A stretch of 64,000 nucleotides of DNA from Lactifluus volemus (lineage: Eukaryota > Basidiomycota > Agaricomycetes > Russulales > Russulaceae): positions 45,098 to 109,097 of the forward strand of contig WTXI01000121.1 of the NCBI GenBank assembly GCA_022376515.1, in the 5' to 3' direction. This document shows positions 1-12,239 of the stretch, piece after piece (positions within the stretch are counted from its first letter, which is position 1; each line of letters starts with the position of its first letter). The notes below the pieces were generated by a model. It made no database searches. It was not told the origin of the DNA and saw only the letters and a list, made by a program, of their open reading frames with translations. The position numbers and the translations under genes were made by a program.

Positions 1-8
1 ACTAACTT

Positions 9-955
9 ATGGCTGGTTATTTCTCCAACCTCTCTTCAACTTCCACTCAATCTCGCTTTCTTTCAAACAAAGATAAGGATTCTTCATCGGTACTATCAAC
101 AGCTGTAGCAACAACAATACCATCAACTACCACTACTGGCTCCTCATCTTCTGGCGCAACCCCACCGCCTTCACGCGTACCGTCAAAGCACTTCTCGACA
201 ACTCTTTCAGATGAACAGAAAGGCACATCTGTAAAGGAAAAAAGTCCCGCCGCATCCTCTGCAGGGCTTCCCGCAGTCTCTGTTCATCCTCTTCGCAGCA
301 CGTACGTACGTCCCTCCGCTCTCTGACGGCCACCGAGACATGCGTATACAACGCCATGATATATTCACACAGATGGGTATTTTGGTTCCGCCAGCAGCGT
401 GCACCAGGAAATAAAATTACCAACTATGAGGAGGGCATCAAAAAGATCTCCGCCTTTGCCTCAGTAGAGTCTTTCTGGTCCCTTTGGACCCACCTCCATC
501 CACCATCCGCCCTCCTGCCCACGACGGACTATCTCCTCTTCCACCAGGGGATCCGTCGTCCCGTCTGGGAGGACCCACTTAACCTACCCGGCGGTAAATG
601 GATTCTCCGCCTCCGCAAGGGCGTCGCCGATCGTGTTTGGGAGGACCTCGTCCTTGCCCTCATCGGCGACCAATTTGCCAGCGTCGCCTCGCCTCACGAG
701 GACGAGTGGCCCGAGATTTGTGGGTGCACAATTAGCGTGCGTCAGAATGAGGACATATTGAGCGTGTGGAATCGTCTCGATGAGCCGAAACTGCGTGAGC
801 GAATCAGGTCAGTCTACCTAGGTGAATTGTTCTTGCGAGTCTGTTGATGTACGCACAATAGGGATAGAATACGTTTGGTGCTACATCTCCCGCCGTCGAC
901 GATTATGGAGTACAAATCCAACAACGGTGTGTGGTACCCCCGTCCGTCTGGCTAG
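9..955 (+). CDS. EIF4E2: Class II eIF4E (4EHP-like) cap-binding translation factor
   Basis: Exons 9-301, 373-807 and 862-955 with GT/AG introns give an unbroken frame of 273 codons. Residues 1-95 are Ser/Thr-rich and disordered; the rest is one eIF4E fold. The core opens HPLRSTWVFWF. The m7G-stacking residue Trp102 of human eIF4E is kept in VWEDP. The second stacking residue (human Trp56) is Tyr in ITNYEEGIKKI, which is the class II (4EHP/eIF4E2) signature. FWSLW keeps the dorsal Trp that contacts YXXXXL-type partners. Class II proteins bind capped mRNA, often as repressors, in the cytoplasm; that role is from family knowledge. The first ATG lies only 8 bases from the window edge, so the true start could be upstream. 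The gene is convergent with PAF1, with 297 bp between their stop codons. Confidence 0.88.
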
Positions 956-1252
956 TACCCCCTCTGAACTGCATGCGTAGATTCTATGGCCGATAAATCC
1001 TCCTTTCGCAATTCGATGATCGATCGCACACCACTTTCATGACGGCAATTATCATATTTTTTTTGTCTTGTTTCCAGGCCAATGCGGAACCTAGTGTGCT
1101 GCAGTGTCATTCTGTACACTTTCTTGTCTACACGCACTAGTCGACGTGCCAGATCATGTACGTCATGTAAGAAAAGCGAGCGAAATCTCCGAAATATGAG
1201 CGCGACGATAACAGAACAAGCAGCACGTAATAAAACATATAGTAGATAGTGG

Positions 1253-2996
1253 TCACGGCAGCGCCGCGATAACGACCTCGCCTTCACCATCCGCATCCGC
1301 CTCGCCATCACCATCACCATCAACGTCATCCTCACCCTCCGCGTCGGCAGAGTGCAGCAAATACATCGGATCGCGCACCTCTGCGATTGCTTCTGCACGT
1401 TCCTCAGCCTCTTCTTGGCTCGGTGGGACGTGCGCGACGCGTACAAGCGCCCATTTGTCGCGGAAGCGCTCGATCGGCTAGACAGGACAAACCATGTTAC
1501 CGGACCATGAGCGAATTTTTTTTCCCACCTCAGGAATTATTTTTTTCTTTCAACACGCACCTCGGTCCGCTTTTTCTTGAGTAGCATTTTGCGCTCGATC
1601 AGTTTGTAGTATGCCCCTGGGTGCCTGGTCTCGCCTTGGGAAGCTGAAGCGGCGCCTGGTGAGCGTGAGTGCGTAGAAGGCGAGGGTGAGGACGAGAGAG
1701 GAAGCGAAGAGGGATCGCCGTCGTCGAAAACGAGGAGGAATTCGTTTGGTACTTCTTGTTCGACTTTGACCACCTCATAATCGCGCACAAAGTGAAATTC
1801 TGTCGCCTGTTTGTAATGCACACATTGAAAATCAGAGAGAGGAGAGAGGGGGGAGGAGAGGTTACGGACTTCTTCCTCCTCTTGCAGAGCGTTGATCCCG
1901 CGTGGGTCGGCACGCGACTCTTTGAATTGTTCAGCAGCTTCGTCATCTTTCGTAAGATAATAGGTCAGGAAGTGGTCGCCGTCCGACTCCATTGGTCGCA
2001 TTATGGCACAGTCCAACCGGGGATCGTCCAACTACATTCTAGGCATCAGTCATACAGGAAGTGAAGTAAAGTGGGAAAGCGCACCTCGGGTCCACGCTCG
2101 CCCGGCCTCTCGCTGAATCGGAACAAGTCGTACGCGTTCGCCCATACATCCGCATCCGGAAGCACTTCGTACGTCGCGACGGCACGTAGACGCGGTTTGG
2201 TCGGGTGTCGCAGAGCACCGAGCTGTTCTGCGCTGCGCGCAGCAGCGAACGAGCTCTCGATGGACGTGAGCTGTGCATCGCGAGATATGTCCACTGCATC
2301 GTTCTGCAAGTTTGTTCTGCGAGAGATTTCCCAACAATAAAAAAAGAGAGAGAGGGAAGAATGTTAGTCATATACACGGGAAGGAGAACGAAAGGACGAA
2401 CATGTCGGCAGCCGCGGGACGCGGTGCGGGCGCTGAACTGTCCCGTGATATGTACTCGGTCTTGCGCAGCCATGAGACGTGAGGTGTGACGGGGGGCGTT
2501 CCTCCCGCTCCCGTATGATGACCGTGACCGTAGTGTCGTCCAAAGTCGGGTGTGCTGCCTGTCGGATCGAGTAGGAGTGCTTGGTCTTTTGGGTCGAGGA
2601 GTGGTAGGTTTCGCGGGTCTGGATTCAACGCTGGACAAGATTGAGAGGCGAGGTTTGGGGAAAAGGAACGACAGGGAAGACAAAAATAGCGTACCGCCGT
2701 CATCTGCGCCGTCTTCCCACAGCGCTTCCCACTTGCCGAGATCGAGAGGCATGCCGCACTCGGCGTCTACCACCATGGGGAGCAGCGCCTCATTAGTGGC
2801 CGCATCGAGGAACTCGGGTCGTGTGTAGCGTTTTGGGTTGGTCGGGATGTCCAGTAGTTTAGGTGGACATGGTGGTGCAGGTAGCGGATTCTGATAGCGA
2901 ACCTTTACCAAAAGATCGAGTTTGCTATTTATTTGCAAGGTCAATAAAGTGAAATATTGAGTTGTTTCTGTACGCCCACCTCTTTCTTGAGCTCAT
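1253..2996 (-). CDS. PAF1: RNA polymerase II-associated factor 1 (Paf1 complex subunit)
   Basis: Seven exons on the minus strand: 2996-2980, 2924-2695, 2630-2402, 2316-2085, 2031-1870, 1806-1561 and 1477-1253. They join in frame to 446 aa, matching the usual length of fungal Paf1. The tiny first exon encodes MSSRK plus two bases of a Ser codon and supplies the start. Then comes the family's N-terminal block (KLDLLVKVRYQNPLP, PPKLLDIPTNP) and a Trp-Glu segment (GKWEALWED). The middle contains FHFVRDYE and PNEFLL. The C-terminus is acidic with Asp/Gly/Glu repeats. Paf1 scaffolds the Paf1 elongation complex on RNA polymerase II and supports H2B ubiquitination and H3K4/K36 methylation (family knowledge). 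The exon 5 donor is GTCCGT, a weaker consensus chosen because it joins EEEE to ATEFHF in frame. Confidence 0.9.
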
Positions 2997-3136
2997 CGTG
3001 TTCAGTTCTGTTAAAAGCGAGTTGTTGGTCCCAGAGTGTACCACTGTCACGTGACATGGATTTCTGTGTCGCTTATCAGATAAGACAAGAAGTGTGTGAC
3101 CTCGTGTAGTTCGACTCGGGGTTTCTTCTCACCACC
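2997..3136. promoter_or_regulatory. 140-bp shared divergent promoter of PAF1 and SFH5
   Basis: The start codons of PAF1 (minus) and the Sec14-type gene (plus) are only 140 bp apart. The interval contains the palindrome GTCACGTGAC at 3046-3055, a CACGTG E-box core of the bHLH class. It also contains CTTATCAGATAAG at 3072-3084, an overlapping inverted pair of GATA sites. No TATA box is evident. Binding by particular factors is inference. Confidence 0.6.
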
Positions 3137-4377
3137 ATGTCAGCAGATGCATCCACCAACGTAGACCCTCCACTGAAGCCTGCAGAGGCAACAGTTTCAG
3201 CTGACTCTGATAATAATGAGCCGCAGAATGCCCTCACGCAAAAGTTCACAGAGAAAGAATGGGCTGCGCTTAAAGAGTTCCGCGTATGTGAGAACGCAGA
3301 TCATTCTTTGGATTTATGTTCTAACAACACCCTTTTTGTCAAGGCTCTCCTCCCGGATATCTTAGGAGCGGCGTATGATGGAAAGGAAGACGCACGGACT
3401 ACACCTATCGTCATATGGGGCGTTACCCTGGATCCGAACGGAGTGAAGGACGCGCGCGCGAGTGTCGTACTGATGAAGTGGTTGCGCGCTAGGTGCATTC
3501 TTCCTATTTGTATACCCACAAATTTCACATATTCTAACATGCTTATGAACAAGAAACTTGAATGTCAATGACGCAAAGACGATGATGATTGCTACTCTCC
3601 GTTGGCGCGAGGAGTTCAAGATCGAGGAAGCCATGAAGGGGACATATCCTGACTTATTGAATGGTTTTGGTCATCTGTACGGGCGGGACAAACAAGGACG
3701 GCCTGTCATGTAACATCCTTTTTCTCCCGCATTTACTTGCTGTCACAGCTGATTACACACGCAGGTATAATATATATGGTGGGAACAACGATATCACTGC
3801 TGCCTTCAGTGACGTCCAGCTCTTCATCCGGTGCGCAGCGGCGGTTCACTTTTTATCATCTTCATCTTCTGAGTACCCTCGAACATAGATGGCGTGTTGC
3901 TTTGATGGAGGAGGGTATCAAAAACATTGATTTTGAAACAGTTGATCAAATGATTCAAGTCCACGGTACTGACTACCCCTCCAAGAGAATATCTGAGCAT
4001 TTGACCGAATGACTTCCGTATCATAGACTATGAAGGAGCGAAGCTTAGCAGCCGCACAGCAAACTCAAAGGCAGCGGCGTCCGAGATCTCGAGCATATTT
4101 CAAAGCCACTACCCCGAGTTCCTCGTGCGTCACATATATCTTTCTCTAGCCCATAAACCCTGACTCCCTGTTCCAGGCTCAGAAGTTTTTCATAAACGTG
4201 CCCGCAATTATGACATGGATCTTTTGGCTTTTTAAGCCTCTCTTGTCTCCTGCCACTTTCGCCAAGATGAAAGTCGTCGGCCACGGCCCAGGCACAGTCG
4301 GCAAGGAGCTTCTCCCCCTCATTGACGCCAAGGACCTTCCCGCACAGTACGGTGGCGTGGTGACGGACGCATGGTAA
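3137..4377 (+). CDS. SFH5: SFH5-type phosphatidylinositol transfer protein (CRAL-TRIO/Sec14)
   Basis: Six exons (3137-3492, 3554-3709, 3765-3830, 3889-3965, 4027-4124, 4177-4377) join in frame to 317 aa. About 60 residues of Ser/Ala/Asp-rich leader precede the CRAL-TRIO N-terminal helices, with WGVTLDPNGVKDARASVV and LRARNLNV. The lipid-binding lobe carries GRDKQGRPVMYNIYGG, a DFETVDQMIQVHDYEG stretch and HYPEFLAQKFFINVPAIM. The end is VGHGPGTVGKELLPLID and QYGG. This order is diagnostic of Sfh5, a non-classical Sec14 homologue that moves phosphatidylinositol between ER and plasma membrane; the yeast protein also binds haem. ATG 3137 is chosen because it is the first in frame and lies just after the divergent promoter. 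Every splice junction restores a conserved motif, so the gene looks intact. Confidence 0.9.
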
Positions 4378-5241
4378 TTTCTTTATGGTTGCTGCTCCCG
4401 TGCTGGTGTCGACCTATGCGGACATTTCTTCTGATGACTTTCCCTTGGAATACCAAGAACACGTAGCTAATCCTGAATATCATCACTCTTACTCGCGAGA
4501 ACCCACTTAGCAGAACCGTATGCAGAAGGTCATTTTTTATCACCACGCGCCACAGAAGCATCCCAGATTGCTCAACGATAAAACTCAACCCGTCTGCACT
4601 ACGCGTAGCCGGGCGATGCTAGAAATAAAACCCATAGACATGTTCGTCATATCATGTTGCTCACTGACGTCGAGAATATCATCTTTCCTGTTGAGACTCT
4701 ATGAACAACCGTCAGCCTTTCACCTTGCCCGTGAACCTCCATTTTTCTTACGCTGTATCCTGCGGTGAACGGATTAGTATAAACAATCCGTACCGAACCA
4801 TACTCCCAGCCCTGTGGTCATCCTTTCTTTCCGGTGCAAAATGAAATTGAAGCGCATCATCTGGTCTCGAAGCCGAACTCACATAGCAAGATCGATATAT
4901 TCGCGAGAAATCTTGTGGAAACTAGCACCTGGTGATCATTGGGGGATTGTAGTGGAAGAGCGGGAGAAAGTCAACTCGGACAAGGAAAGGCAGGGTGGGT
5001 TGGCACAGCCAGTGCCAGTGTATCTCAGTGAGAGGACGTACTTCGGCTCTAATTTATAATACAGCATTCAGCCATCCGGAACGCGGTTACAACCTCGTTT
5101 GACATTATATCACACGTCGTTGTCGAGAGTGGAAACAGGTCATGATCCCCAGTGCGAGAGCCAAGGCCAGCGCCACGTGACATCCCCACTGGCCCACTCA
5201 TTCTCTCGTCCTATCGTCGTATCCAAAAACAAAGTCGAAAC
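4378..5241. other. Intergenic interval, no gene recognised
   Basis: About 860 bp between SFH5 and NLR-A. Short open frames on both strands show no recognisable domain and no consistent splice sites. The last 90 bases must hold the NLR-A 5' region; they include a CACGTG core near 5171. I see no RNA gene or repeat here. Confidence 0.6.
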
Positions 5242-8200
5242 ATGTCGTCCAAACCATCTTTTCTAAGGAAACAGGTTTTAAAACTCCGTAATATCGACTC
5301 TGAAGACTCGGACAGTCATCTCGTCTGTCGGTATCACTTTAACGTGTCACCGTCTTCAGTTCTCCCAAAGCTGACGGTCGCGTCTTGTCCAGCTACTGCT
5401 CACCTCAGTTCTACCTCATCGAAGCCGACCAGTGGAGGCACCGACATTGCGCTTGGCGCGATACAAAACACCCTTGCGGCCCTGAAGGAGCTTAGTTCCT
5501 TGACTGAAAAAATACCATATCTCTCTCCAGTCGCGGGCATCATTCTCGTGGCTCTCAGAATGAGGGATGTAAGCACCCTGTCCAGCCTTCGACATCTTCC
5601 ATGTTTAGATTATTTATCAGGAAGTGAAGCAATACAAAGAAGAGTGGGCAGCGGTCATGGAGAAGCTAGCCAATGTTGGGAGTATCGTTGTCAATGTTGG
5701 TACAATGTGCCAAAGGCATGGTTTGAAGGAAGAAGAACTACCACCTGACCTGCTCAGTGCCTTGGGATCCTTTCAAAGGTACCTTTCCTCCCTGATAAAT
5801 GTGTCGTGTTCTAATCTAAATTAAGCGACTTGGACGGAATTGACTCCGCACTGAAGGAATGTTCTGAAACGAAAGGAATAAAAACGCTTCTTTTTCGTAC
5901 GGATTTGTTGAAGAAGGTTAAGCAATATGATGCAAAATTGTCGAATATTCTTCAAGTATTCCAGGTTTGCGCAGGTACTATTGTCTCTATCATTTGTTCA
6001 ACGTATTTCCACAGACCAACTTGGGTTTTTTATCTCTCTTGTTGCAAATAATTCAACAGCGCAACGTATGCTTCTTCTTTTATTGAGGGAACCTGGCTCA
6101 CTAATCCGATAGTGTACTCAACCTGGCCAAGTGACTGAACACACGTAGGCGTCTCTCACTCGTATCTAAAAAAAAATCACTTACTGATACTGCTCACCCA
6201 GATTGCTTCGAATGGGTAACCTTCCCATTGAGAGCGGTACTCCTGTCCAACCGGTAGCGGACTTATCAAACCAGGAATTAGATGGTGAGTATTTGATCGT
6301 CACCAGATAGTCGGATCGTCGATCTGACAAGGGGCACATAGAATGTGGTGCGATCATCAGAGGATTGCCTTATGGGGGAGGCTGGCCATTCGGCGATGAG
6401 AAGCGTTGTCTCCCAGGTACACGCGAGGATTTTCTCGACTACATCGCCAACTGGGTCGAGAATCCCGATTCTGAACGTGCCCTCGTCATCCTCGGTCAAG
6501 CAGGCACAGGAAAGTCCTCGATTGCCCATGAAATCGCACGTCGGTTCGAAAACAAATGCCTCGGCTCCTACTACGCTTTTCTCCGGAAGGAGCAGTCTAA
6601 AGACAAAGCATACCAACTCTTCACGACACTCGCTTGTGATCTCTCTGATCGCAATCCCACGTTCAAGCTCGCTCTCGGGAAAGCCATTAAGAATAATTCT
6701 TCTCTTCGTAACACCCGAGACTATCGTATACTCTTTGAACGCCTCCTCCTTGAACCACTCAAGAGCCTGGACTTTAGCGATACAATCCTTGTTGTCATCG
6801 ACGCATTGGATGAGAGTGGAAATGCAATTGGCGACAAAGGACTGCATACGTTTCTCGCTCAATACCTCTCCCAATTCCCCTCATACTTCCGGGTACTCAT
6901 CACCTCGAGGCCTGAGAATCGAATCGAATCTACATTCTCCAACGCGTCGTCCGTCCGCATCCTCTTCATGGACGACGCCCACCTAGCTGCCAAGACGGAG
7001 AAAGATATTAGCCTGTATCTTCAGAAGGAGCTCCCTTCGGACGTGTTCAAAGAGCATGGTGTCAAACTAACAAAAGCGGCAGAGGGCCTGTTTCAGTGGG
7101 CAGCCGTTGCTTGTGGGTTCATAAATGGCTCTGCTAGCCTTGGTCTTAGCAAGAAAGAGTGCGTTCAGCGCCTGCTGGGACACTCTCGACGTCGGAATGG
7201 ACGAGGTCTGTTGGACGACTTATATGAGGAAGTCCTCAAAGAGTACTTCAAGTCGGATGAAGCACAGATTGTATTTCGATCTGTCATGGGGCAGCTTCTT
7301 TCTGCTATCGAGCCCCTCTCCATCGATTCTTTAATTTCTCTACGACAGAAAGGACTCGAAGACTCCGACACAGAGGATTCCGATCGGGTTCTTGGAATTC
7401 TCCGTTACCTTGGCTCGTTGCTTAGCAACGTCACTTCATCTGATCACACGCGGCCCATCATTCCTCTCCATACTTCATTCCGTGACTTTCTGACGAACAA
7501 GAAGAGTGATGTGTTTTATGTAGACCTCGGCGATGCCCACCATCACCTGGCACATTCTTGCCTCGGTTTAATGTTAGGCAACCTCAAATTCAACATTTGT
7601 GAACTTGGGTCGTCATATCTTGCCAACAACGATGTCCCAGACCTTGTATCACGGATTTCCAAACACATACCACCTTCTCTATCGTATTCCTGCCTTTTCT
7701 GGGGCAATCATTTACAACATCTCTCTTTCGAGCACGACCTGTTCACGAAATTTAGATCACTCCTCCAGGCGAAGTTTCTCTTTTGGCTGGAAGTTCTTAG
7801 CATGAAAAACAGCGTGGGCCTTGCGTTACCAGCATTGTCATCCCTGCTGATATGGTTACAGCAAGAGGTAGGGACATCCTCTAATTCCGTATGTCGTCTA
7901 ATGGTGTTTACGTAAAATCGAAATAGGTCTCGCAAGCGGAGGTTGAGAGCTTGTTGGACTTGGTAAACGATGCATCCGCATTCGTGCGGTATTTCGGAAT
8001 GGCCGTGGCAACGAGCGCTCCGCACATTTATGTCTCTGCCCTTCCTTTCGCTCCATCCTCTTCCCGCGTCTTCAATCAATACTTTCATCAATTTCCTCGC
8101 ACATTGACGTTAGAACGAGGGCAATTATCTCATTGGCCGGCATTGGAAATGACGATTCAGGCACACGACCAATCGATTAATTCTATTGCACTGTCATCGG

Positions 8201-10284
8201 ACGGACGGCTTATCGCATCGGCCTCAGATGATATTCGCGTGTGGAATGCCGCAACAGGACAGCTAGTAGCGGGCCCGTTTATTGGACACATCAAATCAGT
8301 CAATTCTGTTGCGTTCTCACCGGACGGACAGCATGTCGCATCTGCCTCGGGCGATAACACGGTTCGTGTGTGGGATGCCACAACAGGACAGGTCATAGTG
8401 GGTCCGTTCACAGGACACACCAAATCGGTCAAGTCGGTTGCATTCTCGCCGGACGGACAGCATATTGCATCGGCTTCGGAAGATGAAACGGTTCGTATGT
8501 GGGACGCCACGACAGGACTGATTGTAGCGGGCCCATTCACAGGACACACCAAATCGGCCAATTCTGTTGCATTCTCACCAGATGGACAACTTATCGCTTC
8601 AGGCTCGTCCGATTGCACGATTCGTGTGTGGGATGCCACTACAGGACAAGTACTAGTAGTAGCGGGCGAGTTTACGGGGCACACCAAATCGATCAATTCT
8701 GTTGCGTTCTCACCAGATGGGCAGCGTATCGCATCGGCCTCATCCGATCGCACGATTCGTGTGTGGGATACCACAACAGGACAGGTAGTAGCGGGCCCGT
8801 TTACTGGACACTTCTTTTGGGTCAATTCCGTTAGTTTCTCACCAGACGGGCAGCGTATCGCATCAGCCTCATCCGATCACACGATTCGCGTGTGGGATGC
8901 TGCTACAGGACAGGTAGTAGCAGGCCCATTTACTGGACACAACAAACAAGTCAAATCTGTGGCATTCTTTCCACATGGACAGCGTATTGCGGCGGCCTCG
9001 TACGATGGCGCGATTCGCGTGTGGGATACCACAACAGGACAGGTAGAAGCACACCCGCTGACTGGACACGCCTCTTCGGCAAGCTCTGTTACGTTCTCAC
9101 CAGATGGACAGCGAATTGCATCGACCTCATCTGATTGCACGATTCGCGTGTGGGATGCGGCAACAGGAAAAGTCGTAGCGGGACCGTTTACTGGACATGC
9201 CCTTTGGATCAATTCTATTACATTCTCACCAGATGGGCAGCACATTGCATCAGCCTCAACCGATGACACAATTCTCGTCTGGGATGTTACAACGGGACAG
9301 GTGGTAGCAGGCCCGGTTACTGGACACACCAATTCAGTCAATTCTGTTACGTTCTCACCAGATGGGCAGCGCATCGCATCCGCCTCGGATGATCACACGG
9401 TTCGCATGTGGGATGCTACAACAGGACAGGCTGTAATAGGCCCGTTCACTGGGCATACCAAATCAGTCAATTCTGTTGCAATCTCAGCGGACGGGCAACG
9501 CGTTGCATCGGCTTCCTCAGATAACACCATTCTGATTTGGGATGCCACAACGGGACTGGTAGTAGCGGGCCCGTTTACTGGACACACCTCTTCGGTCAAT
9601 TCTGTTGCATTCTCACCAGATGGGGAGCATATCGCATCAGCCTCGTCCGATCACACGATTCGTGTGTGGGATGCCGCAACAGGACAGGTAGTAGCGGGCC
9701 CGTTTACAGGACATACGTCTTGGGTCAAATCAGCTGCATTTTCGCTAGATGGGCAACGGATCGCATCGGCCTCATCTGATCACACGATCCGCGTGTGGGA
9801 TGCCAAAACGGGGTTGGTAATAGCGGGCCCGTTAATTGGACACATGGCTTCGGTCGATTCTGTTGCATTCTCACCAGACGGGCGGCATATAGCATCGGCC
9901 TCGGAAGATCACACTGTTCGCACGTGGGATGTCGCAACAGGACGAATAGCGGGAGGCTCATCTACTGAACATACTATCAGATCTGTCGCCTTCCCGCCGG
10001 ACGGGCATCACACTGCCTCACCCTCGGGCGATCGCACAGTTCGTGCGGAGAAGATTGTAAAAGAAGATGCAGAGAAGATCCGTTTTACAGACCAATCCCA
10101 GATCAATGGTGATGGATGGATATATGGAGAAAACAGAGAACTTCTTTTATGGATTCCCGAGCTTCACCGGTGGTGTCTTCATAGACCCAACACTGTCTGG
10201 ATTGCGGGTGAGCATGAAACCCGGCTTGACTTCTCGAACTTTGTGCATGGAACAAATTGGGCTACAGTATATGTTCACAGATAG
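5242..10284 (+). CDS. NLR-A: N-terminal helical domain, NACHT NTPase, 14 WD40 repeats
   Basis: Eight exons: 5242-5568, 5621-5778, 5826-5964, 6015-6065, 6113-6144, 6202-6284, 6342-7867, 7927-10284. They join in frame to 1557 aa with no internal stop. Residues 80-240 form an Ala/Leu-rich helical adaptor domain (IPYLSPVAG, MRDEVKQYKEEW, SDLDGID, QYDAKLSNILQVFQ) resembling the MLKL/HeLo-like four-helix domains of Agaricomycete NLRs; that assignment is inference. The NACHT domain has Walker A GQAGTGKS (315-322), Walker B LVVIDALDE (413-421) and sensor arginine in ITSRPE (about 453). A helical region follows to about 770, then a conserved linker. From about 852 there are 14 WD40 repeats of about 43 residues plus one degenerate unit, enough for two seven-bladed propellers. 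A conserved tail (DGWIYGE, LHRPNTVWIAG) closes the protein. The role as a nonself-recognition or incompatibility receptor of the HET-D/E NWD class is family inference. Confidence 0.9.
8155..9960 (+). repeat. WD40-coding tandem repeats of NLR-A (about 129 bp unit)
   Basis: Fourteen consecutive units of about 129 bp, each encoding a GH-dipeptide, a VAFSPDGQ strand, IASAS and IRVWDA. The frames of the units are nearly identical. Variation clusters just after the GH, where TKSVNS, FFWVNS, NKQVKS, ALWINS and TSWVKS alternate, and around the residues flanking the D before TIRVW. Repeat 4 to 5 has a two-residue insertion (VLVVAGEF). This is the pattern of high-internal-conservation WD40 repeats. Confidence 0.9.
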
Positions 10285-12239
10285 AGCCAGTACTAGTTTT
10301 TTTTTTTAAAAACAAAATATTTTTTGTGACTCTAGCGATTCAGGTATAAGCTGATAGGCTATGAGGCTGTGATACCGTATAATGATATGTTGAAAACGGT
10401 TGGCACGTGAGCGTGAGAAAATATGTAGTGGCCACTGCATTTCGGGAGCGACAACTTGAGCGACAACATGAAAGACACCAAAACTTGAGTCTTAAGATCG
10501 GGCTGACGAGGCATGATGCCTGATGCCTCACTAGTCCTCACTGGATGAGGATTGGATGAGGACGACCTTATACTGGTATCAGCACCGCTGCTGTCAAAAG
10601 TTTGACAAGGCAGCAAGCAAGGCAGAGAAGATGAGAGAAACATGAAGAGAGCCGGAAAGCAGCCAACACTGGTACCAGTACCCCTACCGTGTTTGAACAT
10701 GTGCTATGCTGTGCACCCACTCGCGGCGGTCATTACGGCAGGCCTCGTGCCTGTTTCTGTATCATGATCATGATGGCGCCGCAGTGGCTGATATTGGCAT
10801 CCTTGTCCAGACTCTTTCCTTTGTACTGTTACATCTTTTTTTGAGGGTCTCATGCTCTTTCTGATTTATTATCTGTTTGATTGTCTTACTTCCGAATATA
10901 TTTACCTCCCTAGTTCAGGTCGTTACTTCAACATGCATGTCTCAATGAATTCAAAAGCCAACGAGTTGAGAGAAGCGTTGCCCTGCTAGCCTCCATTTAT
11001 TCTTCACAAGCCCCTCGGGTGGTGCATTGTCAATTCGCCTTGGCGCCTCATTTGTATTCGCGGTGCAGCTCACCGCCATTATCTTAGCTTCCCGGGGGTA
11101 AGTTAAGTTACAACCGCCAATTGCTGGCTAATCGGGATCATGGATCGTCGATCGATTACCCCCAACATCTGTTGAAACTGTCATGTGTTTCACGTTCTGA
11201 GCGCTGACTCGGAGCTCGTTCTGTTGTTGCAAAGATGGAAATGACCTCAGAGGATGAGTTAAGGAGGTCGCGAAGCTGGGGAATTTTAGCTGTGTGGGAA
11301 GAGATGTAGGAAGCCGAGGACGGATTGGATCGAGCGAAGAGTGGGCAGGATCCCGAGGAAGGGAGAACCAGGGTCACAGGTACCCCGAGGGCGACCCGCC
11401 GGCGTGCCCAGTTTGGGGGCGATCGCCCACAGCCTCAGGCTCAACTACGACACTATTTTATGTTTCGCATCAGACCTTTTATCTAGTTTTCGTGCAGGTG
11501 ACGAAGTCTCACCTCACGCGCCCGTCTCGAGCTGCAAAAGAGTCGAAGACTGTTTCGTCATTGTGTCAGTCATCCTAACCATTTTACATCGTAACTAGTA
11601 GAACTACATTGGTTACAGATGTACGCCGAGCGGCCCGGGGATACAGTAAGGGCATCAACTGCTTCCTTCCCCCTCTCGTGTGATCGCGCGCCCCCTCGTT
11701 CTCCGCTCGGAGCCTCAATCGTGGCTTTACGCGAATGCGAGAGCTAAGCGCTGTTCTGGCCAGGTGTTCAGCGCTCTACCATGTTGATTTCTGTGGGTGT
11801 CCGAGTCGGAATTTACAGTCGATTAACGAGATTGAGCGATCAAGCCGATCAGGCTCGGTGAGGTATCACAAGGCAGTCCAAGTCAAGCCTAAAATAATTC
11901 AATGTCGGTAATCACGAATCGACGAATCACATCAGATGGGGTCAGATCGCCGGTTGGAACATTACATCACGTGTACTATGCGCCGCAAATAGAGAACGTG
12001 CTAGTCCATACTTGGGTTGTGTTGACTTGACAGGCTTGACTGATGTTTGTTTCAGGGTCAGATGCTGTACTGACATCGGACCGTTTATGACAACCCTCGA
12101 CGCTGAGCGCTGAACGTTGAACGCCAAGTCTGAAAGGGTACGGTAAATACCCCAGCGCCACATCACATTCGTAACATTCCCCCCGCGTGCTTCCTCGTCC
12201 CAACCGTCAACTGTCGTCTTTCAAAAACATACTCGACAT
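10285..12239. other. Intergenic interval between NLR-A and NLR-B
   Basis: Nearly 2 kb with no recognisable coding sequence. A T-run and A-run lie directly after the NLR-A stop (10297-10325), consistent with the 3' UTR and polyadenylation region. Short open frames on both strands lack domains. No RNA gene or terminal inverted repeat is seen. Confidence 0.6.

Noticed and set aside
8155..9599. Long minus-strand open frames inside the NLR-A WD40 region (and equivalents in NLR-B and NLR-C)
   Set aside because: They recur with the 129-bp period and encode low-complexity CPVNGPATT-like repeats. They are antisense shadows of the repeat array.
8155..9960. Regularly spaced direct repeats resembling a CRISPR array
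   Set aside because: The unit is about 129 bp, in frame and protein-coding (WD40), with no unique spacers of CRISPR length, and the genome is eukaryotic.
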